Below, piece after piece: positions 11,619-21,700 of a DNA stretch of 64,000 nt; the stretch's first letter is position 1, and every line of letters begins with the position of its first letter. The DNA comes from Narthecium ossifragum. Lineage: Eukaryota > Streptophyta > Magnoliopsida > Dioscoreales > Nartheciaceae. Where the stretch lies: positions 19,944,094 to 20,008,093 of the forward strand of contig OY986967.1 of NCBI GenBank assembly GCA_963920575.1, in the 5' to 3' direction. The notes under the pieces were generated by a model that was given only the letters and a program-made list of their open reading frames with translations, was not told where the DNA came from and did no database searches. Position numbers and translations under genes: made by a program.

Positions 11619-11959
11619 TTCTCATCGTTTACGTGGCACAAAGAATACAGATTGTAAATATGAATCAAAATCAAAATTTTGATTGAAACCTTCTGATTCT
11701 CTCTACTTTTTCTGGGGTAGACACTGCTTCTTGATGGTCCACACCATAAACTACCTTTTTGATTATGAGAGCCAAATCTAAACAATAAATGATAGCATGT
11801 CAGCGGTTGGAAGATCGACTACTTTAGGATGGCTACCAAATCTAAACAATAAAAAGCATGCTGCCCATATATGCTCACAGTGGTTAGGAATAAAGCCTAT
11901 AGTGCTAATTGCTTGGACCATAGCAAGAGGAAATCCAGAATTTCCTCTTTCATTTGTAA

Positions 11960-12222
11960 GGGAGCTTACACGTCGGACGCCGGAGTAGGAGGAGGAGTAA
12001 GGGAGCTTACATGTCGGACGCCGGAGTTCGCCGAGCACGCTGCCGGAGTCCGCTTGCCGTTCACAACACACTTCGTTGGCAAAGAAGGTTGGCAGAGAAG
12101 GGAGGAGAGGGGAGGTGAGGGGACACGTCGGACGCCGGAGTCCGCTGGCCGTTTACAACACACTTCGTTGGCAGAGAAGAAGGGAGGAGAGGCGAGGTGA
12201 GGGGAGAGGACATGAGTGACTT
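11960..12222. repeat. Local GC-rich duplications within the CACTA element
   Basis: 'gggagcttacacgtcggacg' recurs at 11960 and 12000, with a related 'cacgtcggacgccggagtcc' at 12123. 'ttcacaacacacttcgttgg' recurs at 12060 and, with one change, at 12151. These are short tandem duplications of unknown source, perhaps from a captured gene flank. Confidence 0.6.
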
Positions 12223-12384
12223 GGGCCTGTTTGGCTCCGGCGGATCCGCGGGATGGGATCCGCGGAATCCGCCGGAGCGGATTCCAAATCTGAGGCGGAT
12301 CCCGATTTCCAGGATCCGCACGGGGATCCACCCATCCGCCGGATTCCGCGGATCCACCGGGATCCGGCGGTGCCAAACGGGCCC
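12223..12384. mobile_element. Small foldback/MITE-like element rich in GGATCC
   Basis: Starts GGGCCTGTTTGG and ends CCAAACGGGCCC, giving near-perfect terminal inverted repeats. The interior is filled with GGATCC-like palindromic words and is strongly GC-rich. Flanking bases are CTT and TTA, so the target duplication is not certain. TIRs of this kind are common in Tourist- and hAT-type MITEs. Confidence 0.6.
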
Positions 12385-12878
12385 TTAATTAATTAGCTAG
12401 GGATTGAGAGGTTTTATATTGAATATTTTTTTTTTAGTTTTTTACTTTTACTGCTGGGCTACAGTGACAAGCAAATAATTTCTTTCTAGTCACGGAATAT
12501 TATTTGTGACAACAACCGATTTGTTGTCACTAAATGCAAATTTTACTCCCGCTAAATTAGCCAACATTTTCCGCCATGTTATTTTTCAATTTTTAATGAC
12601 GAGCATTAGTGACGACAAATAATTTTCGTCACAATACATAAGGTTTTTAGTAACAACTAAAAAATCTCATCACTGAAATATCAGATAAATTGAGACCAGT
12701 GACAACAAATTAATCTTGTCACTGTATGCCTATCATTTGTGACAATAACTACTATTGTCACTGAATGCTCGTCACTGTAGCCCACATTTCTTGTAGTGAA
12801 GTGAGTTACCTGGCTGAAGCTTGTAATCATCTTCTTGGTTCTAAGGCTTAGTTTTGCTTTCACTGATCACCTGATCTT

Positions 12879-13388
12879 TCACACAAGAGGTTCTATGGAG
12901 TCCCCTTTATCTCCAAAGACGATAGGATTTTGATCTTTCCATATTAACCACATGCCATAACCCAATAATGCTTTGATCCTCTTAGAGCCTTTCCCAAGTA
13001 ACAACTTGAAGATATCATCCGGATTCCAGGGAGGAAGATGAAAACCTTCTATCTGGGAAACCAAAGAGAAGACCTTGAAGGCAAAGTGGCACCCAAATAT
13101 CGCATGATCGATTGTTTCAGGTTCCGTTCTGCACCTGGGACACTCCATCTCCGAAGTCAAGTGTAGTTTCCATAGTGTATCCCTTACTTGGAACTTCCGA
13201 TGGGTAACCCGCCATAGGAACTGCTGAACTCTTGGCCCAACTGGGGATCTCCATATTCTAGTCCAGACCTCTTGATCATCAAACTTATGTTGCGACGTAG
13301 CCTCTTCGATCTGCAATAGGTAGGCTAAAGCAGAGCTTACCTTGCCTGTGCATTGAGGGGCTATCGGTTGAGATCTCTCTCCCCGCAT
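12879..13388 (-). pseudogene. LINE zf-RVT (zinc-binding) region
   Basis: The frame contains 'WRSPVGPRVQQFLWRVTHRKFQVRDTLW' split around the pattern 'ECPRCRTEPETIDHAIFGC'. This is the CxxC...H...C arrangement of the zinc-binding reverse transcriptase domain that follows RT in plant L1-type LINEs. It ends with 'YGMWLIWKDQN', the usual motif before RNase H, which lies across the CACTA insertion at 5400-4801. Frame changes separate it from RT. Confidence 0.85.
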
Positions 13389-14014
13389 CGACGTTGCAAG
13401 ATTAAATCAAAGTGTAGGGAGTGGAATGAATCTCGCAAGACCTCTATATCCCATGAACCATTCACTAACAGGTCACAAACTCCAATATTCTCTAATCCAA
13501 AATAAGCATTGAACATTGTAGGCCATCTTGACAGGGGAATATCTATTGTCCAAGCATCATAAATCACATTGAGTTTGCTTCTTACCCCAGGGTCCCAGAT
13601 CAACCCCTTCCTTAAGGTATCATCAGCATAGCATATTTGGCGCCAATGATGCGAGGCTGGTCTTTTGTCACGTCATGTGGGAAGAGCCTCTTGACATTGA
13701 TACTTTGCTCATGCAAGCTCTTTCCATACATTGAATCTCGGCTCTAGGAATGAGGAAACTCTCTTGGCCTTGAGTGCAATCTACCAAGCATTGAGGTCCC
13801 GAATACCAAGCCCTCCAGTCTCTTTAAGTGTACATACATCTTTCCATGCTATGAAGTTGATTCCGGACTTGCATCCCTTCCAAAGGAAATTACGGCAGAT
13901 GCGATCCAACTTACTAATTATTCCAATGGGAGCATGATTAGTAGCCGTAACGAATGCCGGAATAGCTTGCTAAACAGATTTTAGGAGGGTAAATCTTCCG
14001 GGGTCTAAGATATG

Positions 14015-15364
14015 TCATCCCTGCCATGAGAGTATGCGGGTGACCATCTTCTCCAATAGCGGTGCGCAGTCCTCCTTAGTAGCCTTACCGGGGCTTAGAG
14101 GGGGCCTCAGGTTGGTCCAATTGCCAACTGCTTGTGAGAGACCAAGTAAGTAGCATATGGTATGTCTCCTTTTATCTGGAACTGAAGGTGAGAACTGTAT
14201 AGAAGACTTGGTGCAGTTCATCTCAAGGCCGGACAAGAGCTTGAATTTTAGGAGAGATTGTTTCAAACACCTTGCTTCGAGACATGTAGCTTTGGAGAAG
14301 ATAAGGCAGTCGTCTACATAAAGAAGGTGTGAGATAGAAAAGCTAGAGTTGTTGAAGTTCAAACCTTTGAAGCTGGTTATAGGATTCTTCAAGATTCTTG
14401 AGAGAACTTTTTGAATAGTTAGGAAGAGGTAGGAGGACAAGGGGTCCCGTTGCCTCAGTCCATAGTGAGAATTGAATCTGCCATGTAGCTTGCCATTGAT
14501 GATGATAAAGAATCTAGGCCCAACAACACAAGCCATAACCCAGGAAATCCACTTTGGTGGAAAGCCCATATTAACTAGCACTCTTCTAAGAAATCTCCAT
14601 TGTACCCGGTCGTATGCCGCACACAGATTCACCTTTAAAACCATCAAGTTGTTGGATTTTGAAGCAATCTTCATAGAATGAATGGCTTCCTTGGTTAAAT
14701 CTATATTGTCATGGATGCATCTTCCAGTGAGGAACGCTGATTGTTCCAAGCCAATGAGGTCATCAAGTACGAGCTTCAAACGTCTAGCTAAGATGGTCCT
14801 GATGACTTTGTAGCCTACATTGCATAGGCTAATAAGTCTATAGTCTTTTACGACCCGAGGGAATTTATACTTTGGAACCAGACTTATGAATGTTTCGTTC
14901 CAGGATGGAGGGAGACGAGCTGTCCTGAAGAAGCCTTGAATGAGTTCAACAAAATCATGGCCAATAGTGCCCCAATTGTAGAGGAAGAATTTCACTGCGA
15001 TGCCATCGGGACCTGGGCATTTGTGCTTGCCCATCCTTTGAAGAGCCTCTTTGATTTCATATTCACCCACCTCATCAACCAGTGTCCTGCGCAAGTCCTC
15101 CTCCAAAGTAGGCAAATTTGGAAGATCAACTGTGAAACTGTCTCTATCTTCAGACCATAAGTTAGAGAAGTATGAAACAAAAATCTTGCCAACGGCTGCC
15201 TGGTCTTGGACCATTTCACCGTTCACACCCATGATCTCGGTGACCTTTGATTTGTTGCTTATGGAGGAGACTAACTTGCGGAAGAAAGAAGAGTTTCTAT
15301 CACCTTCTTGAAGCCAGACTTGTCTAACTCTTTGTGCCGCCCTTGCTTCCTGTTTTGACATCAT
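14015..15364 (-). pseudogene. LINE reverse transcriptase domain
   Basis: The 449-residue open frame has the ordered RT blocks: 'KHKCPGPDGIAVKFF' (usually KSPGPDGF), 'LPPSWNETFISLVPK', 'DYRLISLCNVGYKV' (usually RPISL), 'EQSAFLTGRCIHDNI', 'LRQRDPLSSYLF' (usually RQGDPLSP), and the catalytic 'LLYVDDCLIFS' with the YVDD box. The Gly to Arg change in RQRDPLSS and the Pro to Leu change in RLISL affect conserved positions. With no continuous link to endonuclease or RNase H, this is a relic. Confidence 0.9.
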
Positions 15365-15665
15365 GGTCTCCCTCTACTTTTCTCGGATCTTTAGCAATTC
15401 ATCCTGTGTAGATAGACTCCATGCTTCTTCTAATTTATAGGGTCTATCTAGACTTGCTTCTACCTGCTTGCCCATACCAAAAATGTCATATCTTCATGTA
15501 TGCTTGTCCCAAATCTTGACAACACCCTTGATAGCCTTAAGTTTGGATGCGAAAACATATTACTTTGAATCAGGATAAAAGGAGGCCCAGATCTGGGAGA
15601 GAGCTTCCTTGAAAGCATCTAACAGCATCCAAGAGTGCTCGATCAAGACAGAATACCCCAGGACC

Positions 15666-16500
15666 TCACATCACTTCTCTTGAACCTATTGCGATTAGGA
15701 GCGGTGCATGGTCAGAGCCAACCCGTGCTAAGTGGTTGATTTTTGTACCAGGGAACCTACTAGCCCATAGTCTATTCCCAAGGGCTCGATCCAGCCTTTC
15801 AAGGATTTTAGAGCTTCCTCCTTGATCGTTGGACCATGTAAATATGCTGCCATAAAAACCCAGGTCTACCAATTCATTTATAGATATGAAATTAAGGAAG
15901 TCTCGTGCAGCCCGACCAAAGATGAAAGGTGCTTCTCCTAATTTCTCCTCTGCATAAAGAATTACATTTAAATCGACAGCTATGAGTAGAGGTAAGCCCA
16001 ATGTATTGAATTTGGAAAAATAGTCCCATAGTTCCTCCCTATCACCATCATGTCTAGCTCCATAGAGAGCTGTAAGTAAGAAATCACCATAATCTAGTGA
16101 AGTGACCACACGATGTAAGGCTTGGTTAGAGACATGCATCATACTGAACCTACCAATGTTGTGATTCCAGAAAGCAGTGATACCTCCATGGCGGCTCTGT
16201 CAAGGTATACAGTAGCCATCCCAGCCTCTAACCAAACTGTTATGCAGCCAGCTGAAGTTTCCTTGATCAATAAGAGATCTTGGAGGAAAATGAATTCTTC
16301 ATGGAAGCTGCCGGTGCCGACGAAGGAGTTGCTTAGGGACGATGACGGAGCTAGGTGGACCATCATCCATGGGAGGTGGCGCTGTAATCGAGGCTCTGTC
16401 TTTGGGAATTGAGCCGAGAGAGGAGGAAAACATTTGGGGGAGACGCAAGGAGGCCGGATGGAGCCACGTAGCCTTGGCGGTGGAGTTGTGTGGCTCATCT
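15666..16500 (-). pseudogene. LINE apurinic-type endonuclease domain
   Basis: The 158-residue frame 16142-15666 has 'LLTALYGARHDGDREELWDYF', 'VDLNVILYAEEKLG' (normally GDFNVIL), 'GFYGSIFTWSN', 'ILERLDRALGN' and 'HLARVGSDHAPLL', which keeps the catalytic SDH. The overlapping frame 16498-16139 supplies the start of the domain ('IFLQDLLLIKET', normally CLQETK). Loss of Gly-Asp-Phe at a catalytic site and the frame break suggest an inactive enzyme. It is the 5' part of the minus-strand LINE. Confidence 0.82.
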
Positions 16501-16863
16501 GGGATGGGGACAGAGAGGATGGTCGCCGGCCTGTCAGGAGGCAATGGCAGGTGAAAGCTGGTCTTTTTCGTGACGATCTAAAGGGGAAGGAGGTGGCGGA
16601 CAGGGTTCTTGAAGGGCCAAGTGATGTTGGAGCCGTTGATGGGGGGAGTCACTGTGAGGACCTGCCCCTCTACCCCTGTGGCTCGTTGTAGACCGCAAGG
16701 GCAATTTGGTAAATTGCGCCTTGTTGGTTTGTTTCACACCCGCGTGTGCACACACTGCCCTTGTATGTGTTAGTGTTTGTTTGGAATGGCTAGGTGGACC
16801 CGGGATCGAAAGATCCGGACTTGGACTTGAGTTCTTGCCCAAGTTTAGCTTTCAGCACAAAGA

Positions 16864-16962
16864 GGATCGATCCTTCCTAGCTAGAAGATCGATCCTTGTG
16901 GTGCCAGAAAGCCTTGTGAGATCGGCATGAAGGATCGATCCTCCCTTGAGGAAGGATCGATC
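16864..16962. promoter_or_regulatory. GATCGATC palindrome cluster in a family A LTR
   Basis: Four copies of a GATCGATC core occur in 100 bp, mostly in the form AGGATCGATCC(T), with spacers of about 12 to 40 bp. Comparable clusters occupy the corresponding place in other family A LTRs, where a TATA box follows in the copies at 29666 and 63349. An upstream promoter or enhancer array is inferred. Confidence 0.6.
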
Positions 16963-17904
16963 ATTCATACGTCGGTTGGTTTTCTGCTTCGCGAGGACGG
17001 CCACCGCTGGCCATCGCTCTCCCCTATCAGAGAGGGAAGACTTCCCCTCCCCTCCCCTCACTTTTTCCCCCTTTCCCGGCTGTCCCTTCCCCCTTTCCCT
17101 CCTTTTCTCCTTCCCCACTTTCCTTCTTCTTCTTCTCTTCTCTTCTCTCCCGAAGCTCTATTTTTCTCTCCCTTTACCGCCGGCGAGCTTCTTTCCCTCC
17201 GTTCTCCCTCCTCCGACCATCTTTTTCGGCGTTCTAAGGCTCGTTGGATTCGTGACAATGAGAGGAAGATCCCTGAAGTGATTTGGAGGCTTGTTGGTGA
17301 TCAAATCGCGGGGAATCAGCCGAGGAAAGCGTAGCTAGGTAGGTTTATACCTACTGATGTTTATTTCGGGTGTTCTTGAGATCTAGCCGTTGGATCTTGT
17401 TGATCCTTATTTTGTTGGATTCCTTATGCCCATTAGAATTACTAATGTAAGTTTCATGTTAATCAGTTGACATTTGAGTAGGTTTTATGTATGATTAGTC
17501 TCGGATTTCTGGTTTTCTGCTGTTCTTGAGAAACAGCCGGCTTGCGGTGCGTTTTTCGGCTGGCGAGTACATGATCTTGGCTTTTCATAAACATAAGAGT
17601 TGTAGAACTATTCGTTAGCTTTCCATTCCATCTTGTTTCGTAATTTTCCGATGTTTCTACGTTTTCTTATGAATTGTTTACTGAATGGCTGCGTTGCAGC
17701 AATTAATGAGTAAGTTAGTTTGATTAACGATTTTGATTAGTGTTTTTCCGTTAATCCAACCGTTGGATGATGATGAATTTTGGATATGTTGATCATGCTA
17801 TATACACCTACTGGTGGCTAAGTTGGATCTTAAATCCAACGTCGTTGCGACGTCGGATCGACGGGATCAATTAGCCCCTAAGTAGAGGTTTGGGTGTTTT
17901 GTTG

Positions 17905-17940
17905 AATATAATATTATATTTCGGAATATAATATTATATT
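17905..17940. repeat. AT-rich hairpin with TCGG loop in a family A LTR
   Basis: Two copies of the self-complementary 16-mer AATATAATATTATATT are separated by TCGG, so the region can fold as a 16-bp stem with a 4-nt loop. The same structure occurs at 46356-46391 with loop TTGG and, with changed sequence but kept pairing, at 30895-30923. Confidence 0.8.
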
Positions 17941-19088
17941 GTGTTTTATTCATCATCGGTTTTCGGGGTTGCTTCCCGTTGCAGGAGTCCGCAGTTGACG
18001 GTCGCGGTACCGTCGTAATGCCGGGACCCGCTGCGGATCGGCTGGCAGCGGTTGGTAGTACCGCTGCAGCGATCCAGTAGACTTTTATGATGCTTGACAT
18101 ACTGTTACATGCATTTCTTATTATATGTGTATGTCATAGCATGCATTGTTGTTGTGTGCATTAGTTGCATTGGTTAGGGTGTGGGTGATCTTTGGGTCGC
18201 CGTCCCTAGGCTGGAAGCTCGGACTTAGCCCTAGGACCGGGGTTGGGTTGTTTGGACCCGGTTTGAATTGTGATGTCCAGTCGATTAGATGATAGGCTTA
18301 GATGACTGGTACACTTGTGGCTTGATGATTGTAGAGGTCGTGTCGGCCTCGAGTCGGATCTGAGGTGTAGCCGGTGTCCGGCTTTTCTTAAAACTCTTGA
18401 GTAGAGGTTTTGCCTACTCAGTGGTGACTCTTTCCACCAAACAGTGTTCAGTGTCTTGTTGAGAGTCAGCAGTGCCGTTTCCTGCTACTGAGTGTGACCC
18501 GACATGTGACCAGCCCGGCTGGAAGATCATGATCGGGGCCTCAGGGACACGCGGTGGGGTTATGGGACCCATGTATACACCCAGGTCCTACTTGAGGGCG
18601 ACACTGTTGCGTTTCCCTCTTCCTTCTGTGTGTCGTAGTATAGATCTCTACTGAGCTTAGTGCTCACACCTACCCGGGCTGCGTTTTGCATGTGCAGGCG
18701 TCAGTTCTTCCTCTGTGGCCCCTAATGGGCAGTTGGACGGCGGTGCGGCGGCCCCTGGTGGCTTTTGAGAGGTGGCGATATTTACTGCTTTTACCCTTAT
18801 GTTAGTTAGTCTCCTACGGGAGTGATGTGTATTTTTTGGATCTTCCCCTCTCTGAGGATTTGTATATTAAATCTTTTTGAGTTCGTAAATCTGTGGTTCG
18901 AGGTTTTGCTAATTATTATCTCTTTAATTGAGGGTGCTTTGGTGAATTGCTAGGGAGACCAATAGGTTAGAGGGAACCCTCGCCGTTCTTTTCCGCGTTT
19001 TGTAGGTTCTGGTTCGCGTCGCCCGGCCCGGTTGGACTTTCGCGGGTCGGGGCGCGACAGTCACTATGGGCCTAGTGCTGTCAGTGCT

Positions 19089-19551
19089 TGTAACGCCCTG
19101 GCCCTCCACTGGGCCCCGGCCCGCGGGCTCCCGGTCCGACCAGGATCCACCCGAGGGCCCTACCCGACACAATATTGTCCGCTTTTGGCTCACCGCAGCC
19201 GATCGATCGATAAACCCACCGATCGATCGGACTTCCCGGGAGGTCACCCCTCCCAAACCTACTCCAGCCCAAGCACGCTTAACACTGGAGTTTTTCTGCG
19301 GTTCATTGCCAGCACGGCTTTAAAACGCGTTGTATCTGTTAAGGGGTTACTATATACTTATACCGAACCCCGGACCATACCAGGCGTTGTGGGATTGCTT
19401 ACCCGGCTACCCGACTCAGCCCCGCCCTCCAGGCGCAGGCATCTTGTCGCCCCGGTAGACCCAGCGGGCCTCACACTGCTGATGCTGGGTTGGTCTTGGG
19501 CTGTGATCTAGGGCCTGTTGCGCTGGTAGGTGTGGGGGATCGGGTTGGACC
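19089..19551. mobile_element. Partial LTR-like sequence (family D), running into a gap
   Basis: Begins TGTAACGCCCTGGCCC, a common LTR-like start, but does not align with families A-C. It contains two GATCGATCG palindromes at 19200-19230. The far end is lost in the assembly gap. Assignment as an LTR rests on its start and context only. Confidence 0.45.
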
Positions 19552-19751
19552 NNNNNNNNNNNNNNNNNNNNNNNNNNNNNNNNNNNNNNNNNNNNNNNNN
19601 NNNNNNNNNNNNNNNNNNNNNNNNNNNNNNNNNNNNNNNNNNNNNNNNNNNNNNNNNNNNNNNNNNNNNNNNNNNNNNNNNNNNNNNNNNNNNNNNNNNN
19701 NNNNNNNNNNNNNNNNNNNNNNNNNNNNNNNNNNNNNNNNNNNNNNNNNNN
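19552..19751. other. Assembly gap (200 N)
   Basis: Exactly 200 undetermined bases, a typical placeholder length. It lies between an LTR-like sequence and a family A LTR and probably marks a repeat the assembly could not resolve, so the true length is unknown. Confidence 0.98.
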
Positions 19752-20992
19752 AATCATCTAACAGTTGGATTAGCGGGGAAAACGCTAATGAAAACCACTA
19801 ATCAAAACTAACTTTCTAATTAATTGCTGCAACGCAGCCCTCCAGAAAACAATTCATAAGAAATCGTAGAAAAATCGGAAAATTACGAAACAAGATGGAA
19901 TGGAAAGCTAACGAATAGATCTACAACTCTTGTGTTTATCAAAAGCCAAGATCATGTACACGCCGGCCGGAAAACTCGCCTCAAGCCGGCTGTTTCTCAA
20001 GAACAGCAGAAAAATAGAGAAACCGAGTTTAATCATGCATAAAACCTACTCAAATCTCAACCGATTAATATGAAACTAAAATTAGTTATTCTACTAGATA
20101 AGATGCATCTAATAGCATGAAGATCAACAGATTCAACGGCTGGATCACGCGAAACCCACTTAAGAACACACGTAGGCAGAAGAACCTACCCAACTGCGCG
20201 TTCCTTGGTTGATCCCTCGCAAACCCGTCACCAACATGGCTCCAAACCACCTCAGCTATGTTCCTCTCGTCGCCACGAATCCAACAATCTTTAGAACACC
20301 CAATTTGATGGTCGGAGGAAGGAGAACGGCGAAGAAGAAGCTCGCCGGCAGTAAAGGGAAGAAACAGAGCACCGCGGGAAGAAGAGAAAGAAAGAAGAAG
20401 AAGAGAAGAGAAGAGAAGGGAAGAAGAAGAAGGTAAAGCCCGGGGAAAGCCGGGAAAGCCGGAGGAAAGGCTGGGGGAGGGGAGGGAAAGTCCTCCCCTT
20501 CTGACAAGGGAGAGCGACGGCCGACTGCCGTCATCGCGGAAGAGAAAAGAAAAGCCACCGACTGTTTGATCACGAGTCCGATCGCTCGCTCCTACGAGCG
20601 ATCGATCGCTCCTGCCCCAAAACCTTCTGCACTAAGCGATCGATCTCCAAAGCATGTCAGATCGATCTGGCTAGCAAGGCCAGATCGATCTCATTAGCAA
20701 TCCAGATCGATCTCCTTCGCCCAGAAAGGCAAACTTGGTTAAAACACAAGCCCAAGCTCAGATCTTCCGATCTCGGGTTCACCTAGCCATTCTAACAAAC
20801 ACGAACACAGACAAGGTCAGTGTGTGCACACGCGGGTGTGAAACAAACCAACAAGGCGCAATTTACCAAATTGCCCTTGTGGTCCAAGAAACAATGCGAT
20901 CCACCGGATCACGCGCTCGACGCGAAGCAAACCAACGAGCCACGGGCCTGACCCAGCCGGTCGACCCAGGAGTAGAGGGACGGGTCCTCACA
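19752..20992 (-). mobile_element. Family A LTR, left part lost in the gap
   Basis: The complement of this sequence matches 16653-17780 in order: 'ttgctgcaacgcagccc' near 19823, the 'aacagccggctt' region near 19990, the polypyrimidine-rich block and the end 'ggacgggtcctcaca'. A GATCGATC cluster lies at 20577-20720. The bases after it (CTGGT) cannot be checked against a left target duplication because of the gap. It interrupts the plus-strand LINE that resumes at 20993. Confidence 0.85.
20577..20720. promoter_or_regulatory. GATCGATC cluster in a minus-strand family A LTR
   Basis: Five GATCGATC cores plus related GATCGCTC words, mostly of the AGATCGATCT type at 20660-20720, sit between the LTR start (20992) and the polypyrimidine block. 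A regulatory role is inferred from position and recurrence. Confidence 0.55.
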
Positions 20993-20994
20993 CT

Positions 20995-21700
20995 GGTAGT
21001 CTGGAGGAAGGAGGTTGGCAGGGTATTTTTTACTCACTGGTCTGATCAAGCGGTGCATGCTGTTGTTACATGTTCAGAGCTAGGTCAGGTGGTGATATAT
21101 GCGGTTTATGGGGCGAGAATGACGGTGGGTCGAAGGGAGCTTTGGGACATGCTATCAAGGATCAATTCAGCCGGTCTCCTACATGTATTGGGAGGGGATT
21201 TCAATGTCATTATTTTTACTGAAGAGAAATAAGGAGGAGATCCTTTTGCGTTTGGAGGGGCGGAGAGGGACTTCCTTAGCTTCATATGTGCTAATGACCT
21301 TGTTGATGCCGGATTTGTTGGTAATTGTTGTAAATGGTCGAATGGCCAGCAAGGTGAGGCTAAGATACTTAAGAGATTGGACAAAGTCATGGTGTGTAGG
21401 AACTGGAAGGAGGAGTTGCCAACGATCTTTGTTAAACATCTCCCGAGAGTAGGTTCAGATCACTCTCCCCTGTTAGTCACAGTTGCCCCTGCAGTGGTTA
21501 GAACAGGGGCGGGTGTTTTCCAATTGGAGCATGGGTGGATGAAATCACCAGAGTTTAAGGCATTGCTAGCTAGTACGTGGAAGCTCCCATATACTGGCTC
21601 AAGGCAATACGTTTTGACATCGAGACTGAAAGACATTAAAATGGTTGTTAAAGGATGGAACAAGGAGTCATATAGAGAGGATATTTTGGCTTGGGCAAGA
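20995..21700 (+). pseudogene. LINE endonuclease domain
   Basis: The frame 20735-21232, which runs in from the LTR, gives 'VVIYAVYGARMTVGRRELWDML' and 'LGGDFNVIIFTEEK' with the catalytic GDFN intact, then a stop. Other frames continue with an LKRLDKVM-like segment near 21370 and 'HLPRVGSDHSPLLVTV' at 21440 with the SDH motif. The domain is recognisable but needs several frame changes. Confidence 0.82.

Larger units (their letters stand above)
5412..12798. mobile_element. Non-autonomous CACTA (En/Spm) transposon with nested insertions
   Basis: The left end reads CACTACAACAAAATAGG and the right end, complemented, CACTACAAGAAATGTGG. Three-base target duplications AAG lie at 5409-5411 and 12799-12801. 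Both subterminal regions (5430-5710 with 9985-10200, and 12460-12795) are packed with GTGACAA/TTGTCAC motifs in both orientations, as expected for transposase binding arrays of this superfamily. Without the nested Pack-MULE the element is about 3.1 kb, and no transposase coding was recognised. It is inserted in a LINE and itself contains a Pack-MULE, a truncated LINE and a small foldback element. Confidence 0.93.
4671..16652 (-). mobile_element. LINE (L1-type, RNase H-bearing), split by a CACTA element
   Basis: Read on the minus strand, this non-LTR retrotransposon has endonuclease (about 16500-15666), reverse transcriptase (15364-14015), a zinc-binding zf-RVT region (13388-12879), RNase H (5400-4801) and a 3' tail whose poly(A) appears as a T-run at 4673-4681. 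It is interrupted between 12799 and 5411 by a 7.4-kb CACTA element; removing that joins zf-RVT to RNase H in the expected order. Remaining LINE length is about 4.6 kb, so part of the 5' region with ORF1 is missing or not recognised. A solo LTR sits at 16653, and any LINE sequence beyond 19064 is uncertain. Several stops and frameshifts make it inactive. Confidence 0.85.
16653..19059 (+). mobile_element. Solo LTR, family A (2407 bp)
   Basis: Starts TGTGAGGACC and ends GGGGCGCGACA, with perfect 5-bp target duplications GTCAC at 16648-16652 and 19060-19064. It closely resembles 45049-47511 through most of its length, including the 'gcaatttggtaaattgcgcc' block near 16700, the AT-rich hairpin at 17905-17940 and the 'ctacccgggctgcgttttgca' block near 18670. 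There is no internal region. Family A is unclassified here; size and ends fit a Ty3/gypsy- or copia-type LTR. Confidence 0.93.

Noticed and set aside
19060..20997. One complete LTR from 19089 to 20992 across the gap
   Set aside because: The flanks GTGCT and CTGGT do not match and the left start (TGTAACGCC) differs from family A, so two different repeats separated by a gap are more likely.
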